Shown here in pieces: positions 14,338-21,442 of a stretch of DNA of 64,000 nt (position 1 is its first letter; each line of letters starts with the position of its first letter). The stretch covers positions 3,617,001-3,681,000 of the forward strand of contig NZ_CP121634.1 of the NCBI RefSeq assembly GCF_029714945.1. The letters are read 5' to 3'. The notes beneath the pieces are model-generated. The model was not told where the DNA came from and did no database searches. It was given only the letters and a program-made list of their open reading frames with translations. The DNA is from Bradyrhizobium sp. CIAT3101. GTDB lineage: Bacteria; Pseudomonadota; Alphaproteobacteria; Rhizobiales; Xanthobacteraceae. The position numbers were made by a program, and so were the translations under genes.

Positions 14338-16171
14338 GCGGGTTGCGATTTACTCGCGCTATTCGTCCGACCTGCAAAATGATCGGTCGATTGAGCAGCA
14401 AATTGACCTCTGCGAGTCCTATGCGGCTAGAAACGGCTGGCAAATTGTCGAGCGGTTTGAAGACCGGGCTAAGTCTGGCTCTTCAGTGTTAGGGCGTCCG
14501 AATTTCATGAAGATGGTTGAAGCCGCAGATGCAGGCCGCTTCGATATCGTTCTGTCCGAGGATTTGGATCGGCTTTCAAGAAGTCAGCGCGACACCGCAG
14601 CACTTTACGAGGATATGACGTTCAAGGGTGTTGAGATTTACACCTGTACGGACGGGCAAATCAATGAAATGCACGTTGGCGTCAAGGGGGTGATGAACAC
14701 GATGTTCCTCAACAACCTCGCTAACAAGGTGCGTCGCGGTCAGAAGGATGTTCTCAACGACGGTCGGAATCCGGGCGGAGATATCTATGGCTACAAGGTT
14801 CGCAAGGGTGAGCCGGGGATTCTTGATGTCGATCCAGAGACGTCAAAAGTTGTGAAGCGGATTTTTGAAGCCTACGCAAATGGCGTGTCGCCGCGAAAGA
14901 TTGCCGATAGTCTCAACCGTGAGGGTGTTACTTCGCCGCGTGGCGGGGCGTGGAACGCTTCGACTATCAATGGCAACGTCGCTCGCGGGCAGGGGATTTT
15001 GCTGAACGAGCGATACGCCGGGCGTGTCGTTTGGAATAAGCGGAAGAACTTCAAGAATCCAAGGACAGGTAAGCAGGTTCGGCGTGATAACCCGCCAGCC
15101 GATTGGGTCCATACTGCAGCGCCGCACCTGCGCATTATCGACGACGAACTCTTCAACGCGGTTCGGGCACGGCGGCTTGATGCTGGAACGCCTGCATCAC
15201 GTAAGCGCCCGAAGTCCACCCGCCTTCTGTCCGGGTTACTTCGCTGCGGTGCTTGCGGTTCTGGCATGTCGCTTATGGGCCATGATCGCTCCGGCCCGCG
15301 CATTCAATGTACGCGCCATCGGGAAAGCGGCTCCTGCAGCAACGGCACGCGCTACTACATCGAGAAAGTCGAGACGCTAGTTCTGACCGGACTAAAAACA
15401 CAGATCGAAAACCCTAAGCGGATGGAAACGTACGTTGAAGCCTATCTAGCCGATAGGCGTGCGCTGTCAGCGAACGCGCGCCGCGATAAGGCGAAGATCG
15501 AGGCGCAGATTGCGGGCTGTCAGAAGGCAATCGACAACCTCATTCTAGCTGTTGAGAAGGGGCAGTTTGAACCCGAAGAGATAGCTTCCCGGTTGCAGCA
15601 TCAGAGGGGGGAGAAAGCCCGGCTTCAAGAGGAGTTGACAGCCGCAGACGAAAACATTGTGTCTATCGACCTTCATCCGACTGCGGTGAGCCGCTTTAAG
15701 CGGAACTTGGAGCAAATCGCCGGAGCCGGGGATCGCATAGACCCTCAGATCGCAGCCAGCTTTCGGGAATTGGTCGAAAGCGTCGTGGTGCTGCCTAGAA
15801 AGCCCGGTGAGCCGTACTCGGTGGAGACCCGGGGCCGGCTGGCAGCATTGATTGGGGCGCCCATCGGGCGCCCTAAGGCCATTCAAACGGCCTTATCTGT
15901 GGGGGGCGGATCGCCCCGTGTAGGTAAGTCCGTTTTGTCGGCTAAATTAATGGTGCCGGCTGAGGGGATTGAACCCCCGACCTTCGGTTTACAAAACCGC
16001 TGCTCTACCGCTGAGCTAAGCCGGCCACTTGCAAGGAACCCATGCGGGTTGCCGGCTGGCGCCAGCATGTCCGCTTGTTCGCGGTCGCAATACCAGACTT
16101 GTCCGGGAAGTGCCAGAACCTGCGGTGGTGTCCGCCGGCATGAAACAGGCGGCCCGATCGGGGCCGCCTGA
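14318..16171 (+). CDS. Large serine recombinase / integrase, frame runs into host tRNA
   Basis: A 617-residue large serine recombinase that would integrate and excise the element. The resolvase domain (about 7-150) has the catalytic motif 'YSRYS' with Ser16 as nucleophile, plus the 'DRLSRSQRD' arginine block. A recombinase domain follows (about 160-270), with 'ILLNERYAGRVVWN'. A zinc-ribbon domain has 'RCGACG' and 'QCTRHRESGSC' cysteines (about 310-340), and a coiled coil lies near 390-450. The last about 75 codons (from 15947) are antisense to a host tRNA-Thr gene and host sequence beyond it. The true phage-encoded C-terminus must therefore differ, or be shorter, in the excised form. Confidence 0.85.
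   Translation: MTILGTKRVAIYSRYSSDLQNDRSIEQQIDLCESYAARNGWQIVERFEDRAKSGSSVLGRPNFMKMVEAADAGRFDIVLSEDLDRLSRSQRDTAALYEDMTFKGVEIYTCTDGQINEMHVGVKGVMNTMFLNNLANKVRRGQKDVLNDGRNPGGDIYGYKVRKGEPGILDVDPETSKVVKRIFEAYANGVSPRKIADSLNREGVTSPRGGAWNASTINGNVARGQGILLNERYAGRVVWNKRKNFKNPRTGKQVRRDNPPADWVHTAAPHLRIIDDELFNAVRARRLDAGTPASRKRPKSTRLLSGLLRCGACGSGMSLMGHDRSGPRIQCTRHRESGSCSNGTRYYIEKVETLVLTGLKTQIENPKRMETYVEAYLADRRALSANARRDKAKIEAQIAGCQKAIDNLILAVEKGQFEPEEIASRLQHQRGEKARLQEELTAADENIVSIDLHPTAVSRFKRNLEQIAGAGDRIDPQIAASFRELVESVVVLPRKPGEPYSVETRGRLAALIGAPIGRPKAIQTALSVGGGSPRVGKSVLSAKLMVPAEGIEPPTFGLQNRCSTAELSRPLARNPCGLPAGASMSACSRSQYQTCPGSARTCGGVRRHETGGPIGAA
15951..16025 (-). tRNA. tRNA-Thr (TGT)
   Basis: A complete cloverleaf is readable on the minus strand. 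The acceptor stem GCCGGCT pairs perfectly with AGCCGGC, the D stem is GCTC/GAGC, the anticodon loop TTTGTAA carries TGT, the T arm contains TTCAATC, and CCA is encoded. The 3' end faces the phage element, as expected when the tRNA 3' half is the attachment site. The overlapping recombinase frame gives the 'PAEGIEPPTFG' antisense-tRNA peptide commonly seen in mis-extended integrase annotations. Confidence 0.95.
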
Positions 16172-16196
16172 GCCATTTCGACTGAGTTTTTGGGGC

Positions 16197-16649
16197 TTAT
16201 TGGCAGAGATGCTGCCGGCCGTCGTCACCCTTGAACCACGTGCCGGGCCTGCACACGATGCCGTTGCGGGCTGCATAGGCATCCCAATTGCCGTACCAGC
16301 CGGGTCCGCTGCGGTCGTAGCTCGCATAGGAATTGCTCCAGCCCTGGAACGGCGCGGCGGCGACCGCTGCTGCGGTGCCGACGGCGGCGCCCGCCACCGC
16401 CCCCGCCGTGTCGACCGGCCAGAAGCCCGATTGTCCCTGATCATTCGGGTTCACTTGCTGATGGGCCATGTGCCGGCGGCGATAGGCGCGATCGGTGGTG
16501 GGATTGCCGGGGCCGAGATTTTGGCACGCGGGATCCTGGAACAAGCCATTGCAGCGGGCCGCATTGTCGGCCGCAGTTTGCGCGAAGGCTGGTGTGGCGA
16601 GCGTGGACGCAACGATCGCGGCCAAGCCAAGTAGCTTCAGGCTCGTCAT
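16197..16649 (-). CDS. Exported hypothetical protein with glycine-zipper-like segment
   Basis: A 150-residue protein with a clear Sec signal peptide: a basic start, a hydrophobic stretch and an 'AFAQ' cleavage site near residue 24. The mature part has three Cys. A Gly/Ala-rich hydrophobic segment near 82-98 ('AGAVAGAAVGTAAAVAAAP') resembles glycine-zipper segments of envelope proteins. The C-terminus is Trp/Tyr-rich. A GGAGGAAA ribosome binding site precedes the ATG. It is the first host gene after the prophage and is transcribed towards it. Function unknown; envelope location is inferred. Confidence 0.75.
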   Translation of the reverse strand: MTSLKLLGLAAIVASTLATPAFAQTAADNAARCNGLFQDPACQNLGPGNPTTDRAYRRRHMAHQQVNPNDQGQSGFWPVDTAGAVAGAAVGTAAAVAAAPFQGWSNSYASYDRSGPGWYGNWDAYAARNGIVCRPGTWFKGDDGRQHLCQ

Positions 16650-16966
16650 GGCATTTCCTCCATGTTGTTGAGACCTGTGCTAAGTGCAACGTGACGCTGT
16701 CGTTCCGCGTTTCCTGCCGCGTTTTCCGGCCTGCGGGGTCACATCGACGTGAACCCGCTCAGGATGTGCAGCCTGTGCCAGGCAACCTTGTCGGCGCCAG
16801 CGGCGGAACGGCCGTCTCTCCCGTTAACGCTTCACTAGCGCGCTTCGCCGCATTTGAGCAGCGCGCGATCCTTACGCGTTAGGCTTACCGGAATTTGCTC
16901 AGCTGTCCTTAACCCTCTCTACGCCGCTATCCGTTAGGTTGTGATCCGGACAACCGGGATCCTTCC
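16650..16966. other. Divergent intergenic region, no gene seen
   Basis: 317 bases between two divergently transcribed exported-protein genes. It must hold both promoters. I see no long palindrome, repeat or RNA structure in it. Confidence 0.5.
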
Positions 16967-17452
16967 ATGCGCGCATACGCGCTCGCGGCCTTTCTGATCG
17001 GACTGCCCGCGACGGCCTTCGCCGGCGGCGGCTTCGATATTGTCGTGCCCGGCCGTCCCGGCGTGCCCATCATCATCAACAATATCGATGCGTCCTATAG
17101 CGTCGTCGAAGGTGTTTGGGGCCTGGGCAAGAACATCCAGGTCCAGCCCACGATCTATGGCGGGCGCTACGTGGCTGAACGGCAGCCCCCCGACGTCGGC
17201 CATTATTACCCGAGCATGGGTTTGCAGCCCGGCTATGGCCGCCTCGAAATCGAGCCGCCGGCGAACCGCAAATTGCCGAAGCCGGCCGAGAGCTATCACG
17301 AGAGCTGGGGTGCGTCGTCCGCGCCGCTGCCGCCGCAAATGGATGTGCCGGTCAACCCGCCGCCGGTGATCCTCGCGCCAGAGATCAACGACCGTCCGCG
17401 GCCTCCGCGACCACGGCCGCGTGCAGGAATGCCCGGCAAACCGCCGGGTTAA
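16967..17452 (+). CDS. Exported proline-rich hypothetical protein
   Basis: A 161-residue protein with a Sec signal peptide (cleavage after 'AFA' near residue 19). The mature N-terminal part is beta-rich with 'GRPGVPIIINNIDASYSVVEG'-like strands. The C-terminal 60 residues are extremely Pro/Arg-rich ('RPRPPRPRPRAG'), probably unstructured. No catalytic motif. It lies 44 bases upstream of another small exported protein gene in the same direction, so they may share a transcript. Role unknown, probably envelope-associated. Confidence 0.75.
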   Translation: MRAYALAAFLIGLPATAFAGGGFDIVVPGRPGVPIIINNIDASYSVVEGVWGLGKNIQVQPTIYGGRYVAERQPPDVGHYYPSMGLQPGYGRLEIEPPANRKLPKPAESYHESWGASSAPLPPQMDVPVNPPPVILAPEINDRPRPPRPRPRAGMPGKPPG

Positions 17453-17496
17453 GAAACGTCAGAATCCAACAAGACGGACATCAACAGGAGAGAGTA

Positions 17497-17988
17497 ATGC
17501 GTCAAATGATTTCGGGACTGGTCGCGGCGGCTGCCGTGATGTTTGTGGGCGTTGCGCCCGCCATGGCTTGCGGTTTCAACCCGTGCCAGCCGGTTGCTCC
17601 GGTCTATTCCGGCTGCAACACCGGTTGCGGTGGTTACGGCTATGGCTACGGCGGCTATGAGCGCCTCGCCGAGCCGACCTCGCAGTACTACTACGTCAAC
17701 CAGGGCCCGACCTACACCGGTCCGGGCGCCTTCGCGCCGACCCCGACCTACCAGGAAGACGCTGTCGTCGCGCCCGCCAATTACGGCTACGGCTATGGCT
17801 ATCGCGCGGCTGCCGTCGCACCGTACGCCTATCATCACCGCCCGTACTACCGTCCGTATCGCTACGGCTACGGTCCGCGCTACGGCTACCTGCCGCGCAC
17901 GCATTACGGCTATGGCCCGCGCTATGGCTACGCCCATCGCTACGCGCCGTATTACGGCGGCCATCGCGTGCTGCGCCGCTATTACTGA
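17497..17988 (+). CDS. Exported Gly/Tyr-rich protein
   Basis: A 163-residue protein with a signal peptide (cleavage after 'AMA' near residue 24), three further Cys just after it, then low-complexity repeats of 'GYGYG', 'YGYGPRYGY' and 'RPYYRPYRY'. Such Gly/Tyr/Arg/His-rich exported proteins are common in Bradyrhizobium and relatives; no function is established. GGAGAGAG precedes the ATG. A strong intrinsic terminator follows the stop. Confidence 0.8.
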   Translation: MRQMISGLVAAAAVMFVGVAPAMACGFNPCQPVAPVYSGCNTGCGGYGYGYGGYERLAEPTSQYYYVNQGPTYTGPGAFAPTPTYQEDAVVAPANYGYGYGYRAAAVAPYAYHHRPYYRPYRYGYGPRYGYLPRTHYGYGPRYGYAHRYAPYYGGHRVLRRYY

Positions 17989-18013
17989 TCTCTGATCGAT
18001 TGAGTTGATGAAG

Positions 18014-18039
18014 CGCCCGGCCTCACGGCCGGGCGTTTT
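18014..18039 (+). terminator. Rho-independent terminator
   Basis: CGCCCGGCC (18014-18022) pairs perfectly with GGCCGGGCG (18027-18035) around TCAC, followed by TTTT. It ends the Gly/Tyr-rich protein transcript and lies against the convergent rlmB stop. Confidence 0.85.
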
Positions 18040-18041
18040 CT

Positions 18042-18872
18042 TTAGGGCTTCATCAAGCCAAGCCGGCTCGCGCCGACATAGAGCGAGAGCACGGCGGCGT
18101 TCGACACGTTGAGGCTCTTGATCTCGCCGGGCATGTCGAGCCGTGCCACGACGCTGCAGGTCTCGCGGGTCAAACGTCGCAGCCCCGTGCCTTCGGCGCC
18201 GAGCACCAGTGCGAGTGGCTCGCGCAGTGTGATGTCCGAGAGGTCTTCGCTGCCTTCGCTGTCGAGGCCCACGGTCTGGAAGCCGATCTCGTTCAGCGTG
18301 GTCAGCGCGCGCGCAAGGTTTGGCACCGTGACCATCGGCACCAGCTCAAGCGCGCCGGAGGCGGCTTTGGCGAGCACGCCGGTCGCTTCCGGACTGTGGC
18401 GCGCGGTGGTGACGATCGCCTTCACCGCGAACGCCGCGGCCGAGCGCAGGATGGCGCCGACATTGTGGGGATCGGTGATCTGGTCGAGCACCAGCACCAG
18501 GCCTTCCTGCTTCAAATCCTCGACGTCGGGTGAGGGCAGGGGATCGGCCTCGGCCAGCAGACCCTGGTGCACCGCGTCGGGCGACAGCAGGCGGTCGATG
18601 TCCTGCGGCCGGACGATCACGGGCGCGATCCGGGTTTGGATGTTGTCGTCCGCCAGGCGCTTTGCGGCGTTCTCGGTCAATGTCAGCTTGCGGATGTTCC
18701 GCTCGGGGTTGGCGAGCGCCATGGTGACGGTGTGCCAGCCATAGAGGATGACCGGCCCGTCGGCATGCGAATCACGCTCGCGCCAGGCCGGCCGGCCGGC
18801 CGATTTCCCGGGCCTGTTGAAGGGCTTAGACCCGCTCCGGGGGCCCTTGGGGATGAATTTTCGATCCTTCAT
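18042..18872 (-). CDS. rlmB: 23S rRNA (guanosine-2'-O)-methyltransferase RlmB
   Basis: A 276-residue SPOUT (TrmH-family) methyltransferase that 2'-O-methylates G2251 of 23S rRNA using S-adenosylmethionine. After a basic, disordered N-terminal 40 residues comes the substrate-binding domain ('LYGWHTVTMALANP'). The SPOUT fold follows, with family motif 1 'DQITDPHNVGAILRSAAAF', motif 2 'LVLGAEGTGLR', and motif 3 'IPM'-type 'LDMPGEIKSLNVSNAAV' near the C-terminus. ATG at 18872 is used; a longer frame from 18908 lacks a ribosome binding site. tRNA-Tyr follows divergently, a common arrangement in rhizobia. Confidence 0.93.
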   Translation of the reverse strand: MKDRKFIPKGPRSGSKPFNRPGKSAGRPAWRERDSHADGPVILYGWHTVTMALANPERNIRKLTLTENAAKRLADDNIQTRIAPVIVRPQDIDRLLSPDAVHQGLLAEADPLPSPDVEDLKQEGLVLVLDQITDPHNVGAILRSAAAFAVKAIVTTARHSPEATGVLAKAASGALELVPMVTVPNLARALTTLNEIGFQTVGLDSEGSEDLSDITLREPLALVLGAEGTGLRRLTRETCSVVARLDMPGEIKSLNVSNAAVLSLYVGASRLGLMKP

Positions 18873-19079
18873 AGCCTCGCTTGTGTCACGGGTCCCGGAA
18901 TATGGCAATTTGGACGCCCAAGAGGACGATTTTAGCTGTTCGCCTCGGTTGACTTTACCCCATCGCTTCGCCCATAACCGCGCCCGGTCGCGCCCCCATC
19001 CGGGCTGTCGCGGCCTTCACGTTCCATGGCCGTCTTCGGTCCGCCGGCAAGGTCCGGCCCGATTGTGCTGCCGTCGAGC

Positions 19080-19165
19080 GGGGGAGTGTCCCGAGTGGCA
19101 AAGGGAGCTGACTGTAAATCAGCCGCCTCATGGCTTCGCAGGTTCGAGTCCTGCCTCCCCCACCA
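19080..19165 (+). tRNA. tRNA-Tyr (GTA)
   Basis: An 86-base class II tRNA: acceptor GGGGGAG pairs with CTCCCCC, the anticodon loop CTGTAAA carries GTA, and there is a long variable arm, TTCGAGT in the T loop, discriminator A and encoded CCA. Confidence 0.95.
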
Positions 19166-19239
19166 GCCTTCGCTCGCTTCGCGAGCTACGGCTGGGCAAG
19201 CCAGTCCAGATCATGGTCATGCGAAGCTAGCGAAGGCTG
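19164..19239. repeat. 19-bp inverted repeat downstream of tRNA-Tyr
   Basis: The 19-base arm at 19164-19182 (CAGCCTTCGC...) and its complement at 19221-19239 match with one mismatch, enclosing 38 bases. The first arm begins in the CCA end of tRNA-Tyr. A further GC-rich palindromic stretch follows to 19268. It looks like one of the dispersed palindromic elements of rhizobial intergenic regions and may act as a terminator for the tRNA. Confidence 0.55.
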
Positions 19240-19274
19240 CCGCGCCGTAGCCCGAAGGGCGCAGGCGGGCCGTC

Positions 19275-20309
19275 TCAAGTCGCCAGCATCTCCCGCACCA
19301 TCGGCGCCACCTTCCGCCCGTAGAGCTCGATACTCTTCATCAGCTTCTCGTGCGGCAACGGCCCCGCCGAATATTTCAGCTGAAACCGGGCAATGCCAAG
19401 CGCCTTGGCCGTCTTGGCGATCTTGCGTGCGACAGTCTCTGGTGAACCGACATAGAGCGAGCCGTGCTCGGCTTCGCTGACGAATTCGTCGCGGCCCATC
19501 GGCGGCCAGCCGCGCTCGCGGCCGATGCGGTCGCGCATCGCCTTGTAGTCGGGCCACAGCTCTTCCCGCGCCTGTTCGTCAGTCTCGGCGACGTAGCCGG
19601 GCGAGTGCACGCCGATCGGCTGCGCGGGGCGGCCGAACTCCTTGAAGGCGCGATGATAGAGATCGACGTAGGGCGCGAAGCGTTCGGGGTCGCCGCCGAT
19701 GATGGCGAGCATCAGAGGCAGGTCGTAATGCGCGGCGCGCACCACCGATTGCGGGCTGCCGCCGACCCCGATCCAGGTTTTGAGCCTGCCGTTCTCGACC
19801 GGCGGATAAACGAGCTGATCCTTGAGCGGCGGGCGCAGCTTGCCCTGCCACGTCACCGGCTTCTGCGAGAGCAGTGCAGCGAACAGATCGAGCTTTTCCT
19901 CGAACAGCTCCTCGTATTTGCGGAGGTCGAAGCCGAACAGCGGAAAGGATTCCGTGAAGGAGCCGCGGCCGAGGATCACCTCGGCGCGTCCGTTCGAAAG
20001 CGCGTCCAGCGTGGCAAAGCGCTGAAACACGCGGATCGGATCGTCGGAGCTCAGCACCGTCACGGCCGAGCCGAGATGGATGCGCTTGGTGCGCGATGCG
20101 ACCGCGGCCAGCACGGTCTCGGGCGAGGAGATCGCAAAATCGGAACGGTGATGCTCACCGAGTCCGATGAAGTCTATGCCGAGCTCGTCGGCCAGCACGG
20201 CCTCGTCGACGACGTTACGGATCACCTGCGCATGCGGAATCATGGCGCCGGAGGCGTCCTTCGTCACGTCGCCAAAGGTATCCAGTCCGAATTCGAGCGG
20301 TGCGGTCAT
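19275..20309 (-). CDS. LLM-class flavin-dependent oxidoreductase
   Basis: A 344-residue bacterial-luciferase-like (LLM) monooxygenase, using reduced FMN or F420-type flavin on an unknown substrate. Family features are 'GLGEHHRSDFAISSP' (about 49-63), the 'LGSAVTVLSSDDPIRVFQRFATLD' block (about 77-100), 'GRAEVILGRGSF' and the C-terminal 'YVGSPETVARKIA'. Length is normal. It is transcribed alone or together with the upstream quinone oxidoreductase gene, 96 bases away. Substrate cannot be deduced from the sequence. Confidence 0.88.
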   Translation of the reverse strand: MTAPLEFGLDTFGDVTKDASGAMIPHAQVIRNVVDEAVLADELGIDFIGLGEHHRSDFAISSPETVLAAVASRTKRIHLGSAVTVLSSDDPIRVFQRFATLDALSNGRAEVILGRGSFTESFPLFGFDLRKYEELFEEKLDLFAALLSQKPVTWQGKLRPPLKDQLVYPPVENGRLKTWIGVGGSPQSVVRAAHYDLPLMLAIIGGDPERFAPYVDLYHRAFKEFGRPAQPIGVHSPGYVAETDEQAREELWPDYKAMRDRIGRERGWPPMGRDEFVSEAEHGSLYVGSPETVARKIAKTAKALGIARFQLKYSAGPLPHEKLMKSIELYGRKVAPMVREMLAT

Positions 20310-20405
20310 CGATCAGGTCTCTGTGGGGAGGATCGACCAGATTTAATCGACGGCAGCCGGGTCACAAGGCGGCTTTCGGAAATGCTCGGTTTCCGTTTGT
20401 GCATC

Positions 20406-21386
20406 CTATTTCGAGATGCGCACGACCATCTTTCCGAGCGCCGCGCGCGTTTGCATCGTCTTGAAGGCTTCGCGGAAGTCTTCGAGCGCGAAGACGCGGC
20501 CGACCGCGGGCTTCAGCTTGCCCTCGGCAAGCCAGCCGATCAGCTCCGACATCAGGCGCTTCTGCACCTCAGGCTCGCGCGTCGGAATCTGGGCGAGGTC
20601 GACGCCGAGCAGGGCGCCGCCCTTGAGCAGCGGCAGATTGAACGGCAGCGCGGGGATCGCGCCGCCGGCAAAACCGACCACGAGATGGCGTCCCCGCCAG
20701 GCAATCGAGCGAAAAGCTTGCACCGAGATGTCGCCGCCGACCGGATCGAAGATCACGTCGGCGCCGTGTCCCCCGGTCAGTTCCTTCAGCGTGTCGCGCC
20801 ACCCGGTCTGCGTGTAGTCGATGTCGGCGTCGGCGCCATGCGCCCGCGCGAACTCGCGCTTCTCCGGTGTTGACGCGGCCGCGATCACACGGGCGCCGAG
20901 CAACTTGCCGATCTGCACGGCCGCGGTGCCGGTTCCACCGGCCGCGCCCAGCACCAAAAGCTGTTCGCCTGCGCAGAGCGACGCACGCGCGCTCAACGCA
21001 TAGAGGGCGGTCAGGTAATTGGCACGAAACGAGGCGGCGACTTCGGCCGCGACGCCGTCCGGCAGGGGATGGAGCGCGTCGGCCTTGACGACGATCTCCT
21101 CGGCAAGCGCACCTGATCGCGTCATGCCCATCACGCGCATGCCGGGTTGATAGCCGCCCGGTGCGCCGGGAGCTTCCACGACAATGCCCGCGAATTCCGT
21201 CCCGGGGGTGAAGGGCAGGGGATCCTTGGTCTGGTAGCGCCCCTCGATCTTCAAGCCGTCGACAAAGCCGATGCCCGCCGCTTCCACCCGGATGCGCAGC
21301 TGTCCGGGCTCAATGCGCGGAGACGGGATCTCTTTGAGTTCGATCTGATCGATCGGGGCGTATTCTTCGACGACGACGGCTTTCAT
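20406..21386 (-). CDS. Zinc-free MDR family quinone oxidoreductase
   Basis: A 326-residue NADPH:quinone oxidoreductase of the medium-chain dehydrogenase/reductase superfamily. A GroES-like N-terminal domain (1-125, with 'PFTPGTEFAGIV') is followed by a Rossmann domain with 'LGAAGGTGTAAVQIGKLLGA' (about 147-166). The catalytic and structural zinc ligands of alcohol dehydrogenases are absent, as in the QOR/zeta-crystallin group. It would reduce quinones or enones with NADPH. It lies in the same direction as the LLM oxidoreductase gene and may be co-transcribed. Confidence 0.88.
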   Translation of the reverse strand: MKAVVVEEYAPIDQIELKEIPSPRIEPGQLRIRVEAAGIGFVDGLKIEGRYQTKDPLPFTPGTEFAGIVVEAPGAPGGYQPGMRVMGMTRSGALAEEIVVKADALHPLPDGVAAEVAASFRANYLTALYALSARASLCAGEQLLVLGAAGGTGTAAVQIGKLLGARVIAAASTPEKREFARAHGADADIDYTQTGWRDTLKELTGGHGADVIFDPVGGDISVQAFRSIAWRGRHLVVGFAGGAIPALPFNLPLLKGGALLGVDLAQIPTREPEVQKRLMSELIGWLAEGKLKPAVGRVFALEDFREAFKTMQTRAALGKMVVRISK

Positions 21387-21442
21387 CTCAGACCTCTGTT
21401 GTTCCAGTCATTCTGGCAGATTCCGAGACTAGCCTCTTGCGT

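Larger units (their letters stand above)
1..15990. mobile_element. Prophage / phage-derived element, right part
   Basis: Phage hallmarks seen here are an HK97-type prohead protease, a RepA-like ATPase, a tail fibre, a tape-measure-like protein, XRE and AlpA-like regulators and a large serine recombinase. The recombinase sits against a tRNA-Thr gene, whose 3' half is the probable attachment site; the exact right boundary is therefore uncertain within about 40 bases. The left end is outside the window. No terminase, portal, major capsid, baseplate or lysis gene is recognisable in this part, and the tape-measure gene follows rather than precedes the fibre gene. The element may be a rearranged prophage or a satellite. 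Base composition is less GC-rich than the chromosome that follows. Confidence 0.85.

Noticed and set aside
19464..20873. 469-codon plus-strand frame over the LLM and quinone oxidoreductase genes
   Set aside because: Antisense shadow of two clear enzymes; its composition is that of reversed GC-rich coding sequence.
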